Both the position numbers and the translations under genes were made by a program. The notes beneath the pieces were generated by a model that ran no database searches, was not told the origin of the DNA, and was given only the letters and a program-made list of their open reading frames with translations. Of a DNA stretch of 63,303 nucleotides, positions 17,685 to 25,445 are shown piece after piece. Each line of letters starts with the position of its first letter. Within the stretch, counting starts at the first letter, position 1. Origin of the DNA: an uncultured Lachnospiraceae bacterium (lineage in GTDB: Bacteria; Bacillota; Clostridia; Lachnospirales; Lachnospiraceae); contig CAJUNP010000016.1 of assembly GCA_910587935.1 (NCBI GenBank), positions 1 through 63,303 on the forward strand, written 5' to 3'.

Positions 17685-18431
17685 ATGAGAAAAATGGTTT
17701 GTTTAAAAGATAATTACAAAGCTATGAGCGAAGAAGCGGCGGCAGTTCTTGAAAGAGTGGTCAGAAAAAATCCGGCGGCGGTGATTGTACTTGCCACAGG
17801 ACATTCTCCCCTGTTAACGTACCGTTTATTTGTAGAGCATGTGAAGAAGACAGGTTTGGACGTCAGCGGCGTTACATTTGTAAAGCTGGACGAGTGGCTG
17901 GGGCTGTCCCCGGCGGATGAGGCGACCTGTGAATACTTTATCAGGAAGGAAGTTCTGGAACCGCTTCAGATAAGAGAAGAGAAGTATCTGCATTTTTTTT
18001 CACAGACAGAAGATGCTGGCGCCGAGTGTGAAAGAGTGGAACAGGCATATGAACGATTGCCGCGGGTGGATTTGGTCATCCTGGGAATCGGAATGAACGG
18101 GCATCTGGGATTAAACGAGCCGGGAGACACTTTATCGGCGGGGGCGCATGTGATAGAGCTGGATGAAAAGACAAAGGGCCATGAGATGCTTTCCCATACG
18201 AAACAGTCTGTGGGTAAAGGAATTACTCTGGGGATGAAAAATCTGTTCCGCGGGGAAGAAATCCTGCTGCTTGCCGATGGAAAAGAGAAAGAAAAAGGAC
18301 TTTCCGGTTATCTTAGTAATGAGATTACAACACAGATTCCCGTATCGCTGCTAAAACTTCATCCCGCATGCAGATGTATTGTAAACCGGGAAAGCTTTCC
18401 GGCGCTGGAAGGATTAGAGGAGTTTTGTTAA
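17685..18431 (+). CDS. Galactosamine-6-phosphate isomerase-like deaminase (AgaI/NagB family)
   Basis: 248 residues. Motifs VIVLATGHSPLLTYRLF, TFVKLDEWLGL (catalytic acid), TCEYF and GIGMNGHLGLNEPG follow the Escherichia coli AgaI protein closely as I remember it, including the C-terminal IPVSLLKLHP segment; this is nearer to AgaI than to classical NagB. The reaction would convert galactosamine-6-phosphate (or glucosamine-6-phosphate) to a ketohexose phosphate and ammonia. It begins after a terminator, so it is a new transcription unit, and runs into the MFS gene. Confidence 0.75.
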   Translation: MRKMVCLKDNYKAMSEEAAAVLERVVRKNPAAVIVLATGHSPLLTYRLFVEHVKKTGLDVSGVTFVKLDEWLGLSPADEATCEYFIRKEVLEPLQIREEKYLHFFSQTEDAGAECERVEQAYERLPRVDLVILGIGMNGHLGLNEPGDTLSAGAHVIELDEKTKGHEMLSHTKQSVGKGITLGMKNLFRGEEILLLADGKEKEKGLSGYLSNEITTQIPVSLLKLHPACRCIVNRESFPALEGLEEFC

Positions 18432-18436
18432 AGGAT

Positions 18437-19699
18437 ATGGCAGAGGGAAAAAAACTGACCGACAAAAGCAGGATTCGGTATTTTTTTATTCTTTGTTTTT
18501 TGGCCTACTATTCCACGTATTTAGGACGGCTTAATTATGCCGCTTCTTTGGGGGAAATGATTCGCGGGCAGGGAATCGAAAAGGGGCAGGCCGGACTGAT
18601 CGGCACCGCGTTTTTTGTTTCTTACGGCGTGGGGCAGTTGTTTGCAGGCTTCCTGGGGGAAAGGCGGAACTGTAAACGTCTTGTCTTTGCGGGGCTGTTT
18701 GTTTCGGCTGCGATGAACCTGCTTATGGGGTGGCTTAACAATCCGGGAGGCATGATGCTTGTCTGGTGCGTGAACGGTCTGGCACAGTCGATGATCTGGT
18801 CGCCGATGCTGCACATGATCTGTGAACTGCTGGATACAAGGACAAGGACAAAATTTTGCATGTATATTAATTATTCCGTTCCGCTGGGAACCCTTTCCTC
18901 TTATGGACTCAGCGCGCTGCTGATTGGAAATTTCGGATGGCGCGTTTCCTTTTTCGTACCGGCCGTTCTGGTAGGGGGAACAGCCGTCTTATGGTTGTAC
19001 GGCATGAACCGTTTAAACGGTTCGGGAAAGGAATGTGCCGGGACGCAGAAAGAAGCCGTCGGACAAAAGCAGCGGCAGGGCGAAGCGGATTCTGCGCTGA
19101 AACTGTTTATTTCTTCCGGTCTTGTATTCCTGGTACTGGCCCTTTGTATGCAGGGAGCGTTAAAGGACGGGATTACCACCTGGATTCCGGTTTACCTGGA
19201 AGAAAATCACCGGATGGGAAGGATTGCAGCTATTTTGACTACTATGGTCATTCCCGTCTGTAATTTGATGGGGGTATCTCTTGCGGCGCTGGCGGAGAAA
19301 ATAACGGGAGAAAATGAGACGCTTTCGGCTTCCCTGTTTTTCGGAATCTGCGCCTGCGCACTGGCGGCGCTGCTTTGGGGAGGGAAGAGCAATATGGTTC
19401 TGGCAGTTTGCATGCTGGCCGTAGCAACCACATCCATGATGTCGGTAAATTCCCTTTTGATTTCGGTTCTGCCATCCCGTTTTGGGGAAAAAGGAAAAGC
19501 GTCAGAGGTGTCAGGTATTTTAAATTCCTGCGTTTATGCGGGCTGCGCCGTTTCTACGTATGGAATCGGAGTGTTATCGGAGCAGGCAGGATGGGACTTT
19601 ACGATTTTTCTCTGGACGGCCGGAGCCGTTCTTGCAGGCGGAATTTGTATCGGGGTCAGTGGAATCTGGAGAAAGTACACACGAAAATATCCGGATTAA
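18437..19699 (+). CDS. MFS transporter, organophosphate antiporter-like
   Basis: 420 residues from ATG 18437; a TTG at 18425 close to a GAGGAG site is possible. About 12 membrane segments. The N-terminal YYSTYLGRLNYAASLGEMI and GLIGTAFFVSYGVGQLFAG patterns resemble the OPA branch (GlpT/UhpT), which exchanges sugar phosphates for phosphate. It begins 5 bases after the isomerase stop, so the two form an operon, suggesting import of an amino-sugar or its phosphate. Confidence 0.8.
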   Translation: MAEGKKLTDKSRIRYFFILCFLAYYSTYLGRLNYAASLGEMIRGQGIEKGQAGLIGTAFFVSYGVGQLFAGFLGERRNCKRLVFAGLFVSAAMNLLMGWLNNPGGMMLVWCVNGLAQSMIWSPMLHMICELLDTRTRTKFCMYINYSVPLGTLSSYGLSALLIGNFGWRVSFFVPAVLVGGTAVLWLYGMNRLNGSGKECAGTQKEAVGQKQRQGEADSALKLFISSGLVFLVLALCMQGALKDGITTWIPVYLEENHRMGRIAAILTTMVIPVCNLMGVSLAALAEKITGENETLSASLFFGICACALAALLWGGKSNMVLAVCMLAVATTSMMSVNSLLISVLPSRFGEKGKASEVSGILNSCVYAGCAVSTYGIGVLSEQAGWDFTIFLWTAGAVLAGGICIGVSGIWRKYTRKYPD

Positions 19700-19742
19700 A
19701 AAGTACGTATCGGTATGAAAACGATACCGATACGTACTTTTT
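19698..19742. terminator. Bidirectional terminator between MFS and asnA
   Basis: A perfect 19-base inverted repeat (5' arm 19698-19716, 3' arm 19724-19742) with a 7-base loop, carrying A5 on one side and T5 on the other, so it works on both strands. The arms touch both stop codons. Confidence 0.95.
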
Positions 19743-19744
19743 AT

Positions 19745-20755
19745 CTACAACATTTGAATGTGAAGCTTTTCCGCCTCCTGCATAATTTCTTCCGGCCAGA
19801 GGGAACACTGCACCTCGCCGATATGCGCTTTGCGCAGGAAGAACATACAGATCCGGGACTGGCCGATACCGCCGCCGATGGTGTAGGGAAGCTCTTCATC
19901 AAGGATCGCTTTCTGGAAAGGGAGTTTGGCACGGTCCGTACACCCTGCTTTTTCCAACTGGGAAAGAAGGGCGTCCCTGTCTACGCGGATACCCATGGAG
20001 GATAATTCCAGAGCAATATCCAAAACGGGATAATATACCACAATATCCGCGTTTAAGCTCCAGTCGTCATAGTCCGGCGCGCGTCCGTCGTGGGGAATGC
20101 CGGAATTCAGGAGATCGCCGATTTGCATGATGCAGACAGCGCCTTTGGCCTTGGCGATGTAATACTCCCGTTCCTTCGGCGTATTGTCGGGAAACATATC
20201 TTCAAGCTCCTGGGTGGTGATAAAGAAAATGTCGTGGGGAAGGATTTCTTCTATGTAATCGTATTCAATAGACATATATTTTTCGGTTTTGCGGAGGACA
20301 TTATACACGGTGCGGACCACCTCTTTTAAGGTATCCATGTTTCTCTGCTCTTTGGTGATGATTTTTTCCCAGTCCCACTGATCGACATAGATGGAATGGA
20401 TATTATCGACATCCTCGTCACGGCGAATGGCGCTCATGTCGGTGTATAATCCTTCGTTGACATGGAAGCCGTATTTTTTCAGAGCATAGCGTTTCCATTT
20501 GGCAAGGGAATGAACGATTTCGGCTTCCCTTCCGTCCTGTCCCTTAATATCAAAGGAAACAGGGCGTTCTACGCCGTTTAAGTTGTCGTTCATGCCGGAA
20601 GCAGGGTCTACAAACAACGGAGCGGAAACACGGAGCAGATTCAGTCTCTCGGCAAGGAGCGTCTGAAAAAAGTCCTTTACGGTTTTAATGCCAACCTGCG
20701 TTGCGTGAAGATTCAGGGCGGATTGGTAATCGGAAGGTATGGTTAGATGTTTCAT
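19745..20755 (-). CDS. asnA: Aspartate--ammonia ligase (asparagine synthetase A)
   Basis: 336 residues, standard AsnA length. Class II tRNA-synthetase-like fold; VSAPLFVDPASGMNDNLNG, FDIKGQDGREAEIVHSLAKWKR and GGGIGQSRICMFFL are diagnostic segments. It makes asparagine from aspartate, ammonia and ATP (AMP-forming) in the cytoplasm. Monocistronic, with a terminator immediately downstream. Confidence 0.97.
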   Translation of the reverse strand: MKHLTIPSDYQSALNLHATQVGIKTVKDFFQTLLAERLNLLRVSAPLFVDPASGMNDNLNGVERPVSFDIKGQDGREAEIVHSLAKWKRYALKKYGFHVNEGLYTDMSAIRRDEDVDNIHSIYVDQWDWEKIITKEQRNMDTLKEVVRTVYNVLRKTEKYMSIEYDYIEEILPHDIFFITTQELEDMFPDNTPKEREYYIAKAKGAVCIMQIGDLLNSGIPHDGRAPDYDDWSLNADIVVYYPVLDIALELSSMGIRVDRDALLSQLEKAGCTDRAKLPFQKAILDEELPYTIGGGIGQSRICMFFLRKAHIGEVQCSLWPEEIMQEAEKLHIQML

Positions 20756-20888
20756 GATGTGAACCTCTCTTAAAATAGTTTTCAGTATTCAGCCGGGTTT
20801 CATTTAGACCGGCCTGAATGATTCTATTCTATTTAAACGCTTTTATAAATATTTTGCAATATTTTTTTCTATAAAAAGGAGGTAAAAG

Positions 20889-22472
20889 ATGAAAGTCTGG
20901 TGTAAAAGTTCGTTATGTTATGTAGAACCGGATATGGAGCCGGGAGAAGGAGAAGAAGGAAAGTTTACGCTTCGTGCTGTGAAGAACGGGTATGCGTCCT
21001 GTCAGATTCTGGTTCGCAGTGAGAAGTCATTCCGGATTCGGGAGATTCGGTTTGAAGGGCTGGAACAGGTGGATTGCCGTTATCATTTTCAGGAAACCAT
21101 TGAATTTGATAAGGGGCGCTTTCAGGATCCTCTTTCCAATGCATGTCAGACAGACGTTAAAGAGAACTATACGCAAAGCATCTGGGTCACGGTTTTTGCC
21201 GGCGAAGAGAGCGGAGCCGGTACAAAAGAGGGGGTTATAAAAATTGTGACGGATCTGGGAACCTTTGAAACAGGTCTTACGCTTGTTCTTTATAATTGTT
21301 GTATCCCTTCCAACAGGGAAGCGGCGTTTGTAACGGAATACTGGATGAATACGGTAAACTTCTGGTTTCGTTATCCGGACAGAAAACAGCCTGATTTTAT
21401 CAGAGACCGCTATGGCTGTGAAAAGTACGGCGACAAGTGGTGGAAAATCAACCGGGCGATTGCAGAAAATATGAAGGAGAACCGGATTAATGTTCTGTTT
21501 GTCAGGACCCATGACCTGCTTTTAGACGGAGGAACCACGATAGACGAGGCAGGAAATTACCATTTTCGATGGGAACTGTTCGACCGGTGGCTTGACTTGT
21601 TTATAAAATATGCGGACGTTAAACTTTTTGCCGGATATCATCTGGTAGTGCAGACAGAAGGAAAAGACGTTTATATGATTGACCGGGATGAAAACGGAGA
21701 GTACGAAATTGTGATTTCGCCCATTGGAAGCGAAAAGACAAAGCGGTGGATGGAGCAGTTTCTGACGGCTTTATATGCGCATCTGACGGAACGGGGAATC
21801 CGGGACAGATGGTATCAGCATATAGAGGACGAACCCTCCGAGGCGGCTTCCTATTGTTATGCAAGAGAGCAGGTCCGTAAATATATGCCGGGAATTTTGT
21901 GCATGGACGCAATTGATAACCAGAACCCCATGAAAGACTTGCAGCAGCAAATGGATGTGTGGATACCGCGCGTGGATATTTATGAGAAGAACCGGGAGTT
22001 TTACGATTACCGCATGGGACAGGGAGACGGGAGATGGATTTATACCTGCTGCGAGCCTCATCATCACAATTATATGAATAAGATGATGGGATTCCCGCTT
22101 CTGCATAACCGGCTGCTTGGATGGGCGTGCTTTACCAATCATTTCAGCGGTTTTTTACACTGGGGTTACAATTTCTGGGACCCGGAGGATATTTATTTCG
22201 GATTGAACCGTAAAAATATCTGCAAGGGAGACGGCTATATTGTTTATCCGGATAAAGAGAACGGCTCCGTAAAAGGTTCGGTCCGTATGATATCCACCCG
22301 CGACAGCGCGCAGGATTATGAATTGTTAAAGCTCCTGGCGGACCGGAATCCAAAGAAAGCTTTTGAACTGGCGGGAAGGGCGGCCGGCCGGTTTAATGAT
22401 TTTGTGTGGGATGAGAAAGAGTTTGAGCAGATTTATGGTGAACTTTTGGAAGAGCTGAATAAAGTCCTGTAA
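20889..22472 (+). CDS. GH123/DUF4091 catalytic-domain protein
   Basis: 527 residues. A beta-rich N-terminal domain (about 1-130) precedes a TIM-barrel region of the former DUF4091, now GH123 catalytic domain. The adjacent acidic pair D314-E315 in QHIEDEPSE sits where GH123 beta-N-acetylgalactosaminidases place their catalytic Asp-Glu. HWGYNFW and STRDSAQDYELLKLL near the C-terminus are family hallmarks. No signal peptide, so it is cytoplasmic. The AgaI-like gene 2.5 kb upstream points to galactosamine as well, though asnA lies between. Confidence 0.75.
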   Translation: MKVWCKSSLCYVEPDMEPGEGEEGKFTLRAVKNGYASCQILVRSEKSFRIREIRFEGLEQVDCRYHFQETIEFDKGRFQDPLSNACQTDVKENYTQSIWVTVFAGEESGAGTKEGVIKIVTDLGTFETGLTLVLYNCCIPSNREAAFVTEYWMNTVNFWFRYPDRKQPDFIRDRYGCEKYGDKWWKINRAIAENMKENRINVLFVRTHDLLLDGGTTIDEAGNYHFRWELFDRWLDLFIKYADVKLFAGYHLVVQTEGKDVYMIDRDENGEYEIVISPIGSEKTKRWMEQFLTALYAHLTERGIRDRWYQHIEDEPSEAASYCYAREQVRKYMPGILCMDAIDNQNPMKDLQQQMDVWIPRVDIYEKNREFYDYRMGQGDGRWIYTCCEPHHHNYMNKMMGFPLLHNRLLGWACFTNHFSGFLHWGYNFWDPEDIYFGLNRKNICKGDGYIVYPDKENGSVKGSVRMISTRDSAQDYELLKLLADRNPKKAFELAGRAAGRFNDFVWDEKEFEQIYGELLEELNKVL

Positions 22473-22479
22473 GAAAACA

Positions 22480-22548
22480 GAACATTTGTTCTTAAAAATC
22501 TTGCAAATCTGGAACAGGCATGGTATAGTGAAATCAGAACGTTTGTTC
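22480..22548 (+). promoter_or_regulatory. SOS promoter: two LexA boxes flanking -35/-10
   Basis: GAACATTTGTTC (22480-22491) and GAACGTTTGTTC (22537-22548) both match the Gram-positive LexA/DinR core GAAC-N4-GTTC. Between them lies TTGCAA (22501-22506), a 17-base spacer and TATAGT (22524-22529). One box lies upstream and one at the start of transcription, so LexA would hold the promoter closed. Sites read directly; regulation inferred from the known LexA consensus. Confidence 0.85.
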
Positions 22549-22595
22549 TGCAGAGGAGGAGCGTTCCGAATGATCCGGATTAAAGGAGACCACAT

Positions 22596-23924
22596 ATGGA
22601 ATATATATCGACTGATACCATGTCATTAATGGATAAACTGGGGATTTTGACGGATTCCGCAAAGTATGACGTAGCCTGTACCAGCAGCGGTGTGGAGAGA
22701 CACAACGACGGTAAGGGTATCGGCAACACATTAAAGGGAGGAATCTGCCACAGCTTCAGCTCGGACGGAAGGTGTATTTCCCTTCTGAAGATTTTGTTTA
22801 CCAATGAGTGCATTTACGATTGCAGGTACTGTATCAACCGCAGGTCCAATGATGTGCCGAGGGCTACTTTTACGCCGGAGGAGGTCTGCGAGCTGACGAT
22901 CGGATTGTACCGGCGTAATTATATAGAGGGTTTGTTTCTAAGCTCCGGGATTGTATATAGTCCCACGTATACTATGGAGCTGATTTACCGGGCCGTTTTT
23001 CTTCTGCGGACGAAGTATCGGTTTCAGGGATACGTTCATGTTAAGGCTATTCCCGGAGCCGATCCGGATATTATCGGGAAGCTGGGATTTCTTGCGGACC
23101 GTATGAGCATTAATCTTGAATTTCCCACGGCGGAAGGATTGAAAAAGCTTGCGCCTAATAAGCATAGGAAGAATATTCTGACGCCTATGCGCATGATTCA
23201 GAACGGAATCAGGCAGAACAAGGACGAACTGGTAGTTTATCGCAATGCGCCTCATTTTGTGGCGGGCGGGCAGTCCACCCAGATGATGATCGGGGCGACG
23301 CCGGAGAGCGATTATCAGATTATTCAGGTCGCGGAGAGCTTATATCGGAAATTTGAATTGAAGCGTGTTTTCTATTCGGCCTTTGTTAATGTCAACGAAG
23401 ACAGGGAGCTGCCCGCGCTTCCGGGAGGCCCCCCGCTTTTAAGGGAACACCGACTGTACCAGGCGGATTTCCTCATGCGTTTTTACGGCTTTGAGGCCGG
23501 GGAACTGCTGGATGAAAAGCGGCCCAACTTTAACGTATTTTTAGACCCCAAGGCGGATTGGGCCGTGCGCCATCTGGAGCTTTTTCCGGTGGAAATAAAC
23601 CGTGCGGATTATCAACTTCTTTTAAGGATACCGGGGATCGGCGTTAAGAGTGCGCAAAGAATCGTAAAAGCCCGCAGGACGGCATTTTTGTCCTTTGAGG
23701 ATCTTAAGAAAATAGGAGTCGTATTAAAGCGGGCGCTCTATTTTATTACCTGTGGCGGGAAAATGATGTATCGGACCAAAATAGAAGAGGACTACATCGT
23801 AAGAAACCTTACGGCAGTTAAGGAAAAGCTGCCCTTTGATGCGGACGGGATGACATACCGCCAGATGTCGCTGTTCGACGACAGCCGTTTCGATGAGGCG
23901 CTTATTATAAAAGAAACAGGATAA
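22596..23924 (+). CDS. Putative DNA modification/repair radical SAM protein (TIGR03916-like)
   Basis: 442 residues. The radical SAM cluster motif is CIYDCRYC (CxxxCxxC, about residues 70-77), binding the [4Fe-4S] cluster that cleaves SAM. A helix-hairpin-helix DNA-binding segment is visible near 340-365 (LLLRIPGIGVKSAQRIVKARR). This combination matches the family named putative DNA modification/repair radical SAM protein. Substrate unknown. A GAGAC-type AAAGGAG site precedes the ATG, and two LexA boxes control the promoter. The next gene is the usual partner of this family. Confidence 0.88.
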   Translation: MEYISTDTMSLMDKLGILTDSAKYDVACTSSGVERHNDGKGIGNTLKGGICHSFSSDGRCISLLKILFTNECIYDCRYCINRRSNDVPRATFTPEEVCELTIGLYRRNYIEGLFLSSGIVYSPTYTMELIYRAVFLLRTKYRFQGYVHVKAIPGADPDIIGKLGFLADRMSINLEFPTAEGLKKLAPNKHRKNILTPMRMIQNGIRQNKDELVVYRNAPHFVAGGQSTQMMIGATPESDYQIIQVAESLYRKFELKRVFYSAFVNVNEDRELPALPGGPPLLREHRLYQADFLMRFYGFEAGELLDEKRPNFNVFLDPKADWAVRHLELFPVEINRADYQLLLRIPGIGVKSAQRIVKARRTAFLSFEDLKKIGVVLKRALYFITCGGKMMYRTKIEEDYIVRNLTAVKEKLPFDADGMTYRQMSLFDDSRFDEALIIKETG

Positions 23925-23992
23925 CACAGAAAGCCGGGATAAAGCCGAATTTCTTACATGAACCTGTATATTTTGGTTAAAAGGTGGCAAAT

Positions 23993-24817
23993 ATGAAAAT
24001 AAAGGGAAGAGAAGATGCGTTTCAGGATTATACGGAGCAGGTGCTTTTGTGCGAAGATTCTCAGGAAGGGATATTCACGGGCATTTATGAGGCTTATGAG
24101 AAAAAATTTCATTCAGGCACAGTCCGGATTGTAGTAGGAGAAGAACGGGAATACAGGCTTTTTGCAGTATATCACAAGGTGGAGCCGGATACCGAAAAAG
24201 CGTTGAAGGTGGCGCGGACGGTTTCAAATCTGACGGGACCGGAGCCTTACAGGCAGATGTGTACCGCTTTGTCGTCTACCGATCCTCAAAAGGGCCAGGC
24301 GGTATTCGGGGTTATTGAATTACTGTTAAAAGACCGCAGGTCGGCGCAGCGTATTATGGACAGGCTTGCCGACGGGTATGTGCGCAAGGTTTTTGAACTG
24401 CACCGGAATGTACAGAATGAGATTCATCATCTGAAAGAGTTTTTGCGCTTTCAGGAGTTGGAAAATAAGGCCCTCTTTGCAAGAATCGGACCATACAATG
24501 ATGTGGTTATGTACCTCATGCCGCATTTTGCAGACCGATTTCCCCAGGAGAACTTTATGATCTATGACGAAGGCCGTAATCTTCTGGGGGTGCATCCCGC
24601 ATCGGGAGAATGGTATCTGGCCAGGGGCGTTAAGCTTGACAGAAGTATGCTTAACGATTCCGATGAGGAGAAGAAGTATCGGGAACTCTTTCGCTTTTTT
24701 TGTCATAAGATAGCTATTAAAGAGAGAAAAAATCTCAATTTGCAAAGGAATATGCTTCCGCTGAGGTTCCGAGAATTTATGGTAGAATTTGGCGAAAACG
24801 ATAAAAATGCTGTTTGA
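23993..24817 (+). CDS. DUF4130 / TIGR03915-like DNA repair protein
   Basis: 274 residues from ATG 23993, which lies 5 bases after AAGGTGG; the upstream GTG at 23984 lies within that site. The middle holds HRNVQNEIHHLKEFLRF and the end KNLNLQRNMLPLRFREFMVEF, both typical of the DUF4130 family that pairs with the radical SAM protein and, in other bacteria, is fused to UdgX-type uracil-DNA glycosylase. It follows the radical SAM gene by 68 bases and is probably on the same SOS transcript. Role in repair inferred. Confidence 0.82.
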   Translation: MKIKGREDAFQDYTEQVLLCEDSQEGIFTGIYEAYEKKFHSGTVRIVVGEEREYRLFAVYHKVEPDTEKALKVARTVSNLTGPEPYRQMCTALSSTDPQKGQAVFGVIELLLKDRRSAQRIMDRLADGYVRKVFELHRNVQNEIHHLKEFLRFQELENKALFARIGPYNDVVMYLMPHFADRFPQENFMIYDEGRNLLGVHPASGEWYLARGVKLDRSMLNDSDEEKKYRELFRFFCHKIAIKERKNLNLQRNMLPLRFREFMVEFGENDKNAV

Positions 24818-24971
24818 CAAAGTAAAGTAATAAAGCCTGTTTTGTGCAGGTGACACAAAAGAATTGTCAGAAAAAGCGATGGGGCAGGCAATATGCAAAT
24901 TCTTCGAAAAATGCCCGAAAATATAAGCAAAACGCTGAAAAAAAAGGACTTTACTTTTTATAAAGAAGGGG

Positions 24972-25042
24972 TATAATCAGTACAAAAGAAGAGAATTCCA
25001 TATAAAGGGAGTTCTCATTGACAGAAAATGTGACATTTTCTG
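24972..25042 (+). promoter_or_regulatory. Promoter and two-hairpin leader of the HPr-like gene
   Basis: TATAAT (24972-24977) has a weak TTTACT -35 16 bases upstream. The leader then holds GAGAATTCC/GGAGTTCTC (24991-25016, one G.U pair) and a perfect 21-base dyad, CAGAAAATGT-G-ACATTTTCTG (25022-25042). The rest of the 24818-25100 gap shows no gene. Confidence 0.5.
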
Positions 25043-25100
25043 CAAGGCAATTTATTTAGCAGTGTTCCGCAAATAAAGGATTGAGAAAGAGGTGATAGCA

Positions 25101-25328
25101 ATGATGGAACGCAGAATTAAATTAGCTCCAGAAGAGGTAGCGCATTTTGTAGAGGCAGCAAGGAAATGTGATTTTGAAATTGATATTGCATATAACCGGT
25201 ATACGGTTGATGCCAAATCCATCCTTGGTGTATTGGCTCTGGATTTGGGCCAGATGCTTACGGTGTCCTACTGCGGTTATAATGAAGAGTTTGAGAATGT
25301 TTTAATGAGTCTGGCTATTGCCTGTTAG
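25101..25328 (+). CDS. HPr-like protein lacking the phosphorylatable histidine
   Basis: 75 residues from ATG 25101, placed after AGAGGTG. The fold-defining parts of HPr align with Bacillus subtilis HPr: the DAKSILGV segment carries the regulatory serine (Ser46 equivalent) and the flanking strands fit. But where HPr has GIHARPA, this protein has LAPEEVA, so both His15 and Arg17 are missing. It therefore cannot take phosphate from enzyme I; a regulatory role through the serine is possible. It is monocistronic, bounded by its own promoter and a strong terminator. Confidence 0.75.
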   Translation: MMERRIKLAPEEVAHFVEAARKCDFEIDIAYNRYTVDAKSILGVLALDLGQMLTVSYCGYNEEFENVLMSLAIAC

Positions 25329-25381
25329 TTCTTAAAAGTCTTCTTTGAATCTGATTTTGGTGGTAATTACGTATTGGTTTG

Positions 25382-25426
25382 ACTCCCTATGGAAGATAGA
25401 GTACTATCTTTGTAGGGAGTTTTTTC
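25382..25426 (+). terminator. Intrinsic terminator of the HPr-like gene
   Basis: ACTCCCTA...TAGGGAGT (8 bp) plus an inner AAGATAG/CTATCTT stem, 4-base loop, then T6. Confidence 0.92.
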
Positions 25427-25445
25427 ATGAAAGGATAAAAGGATC

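Noticed and set aside
19715..19728. cre-like TGAAAACGATACCG
   Set aside because: The match is produced by the loop and arm of the bidirectional terminator at the ends of two genes, not a promoter region.
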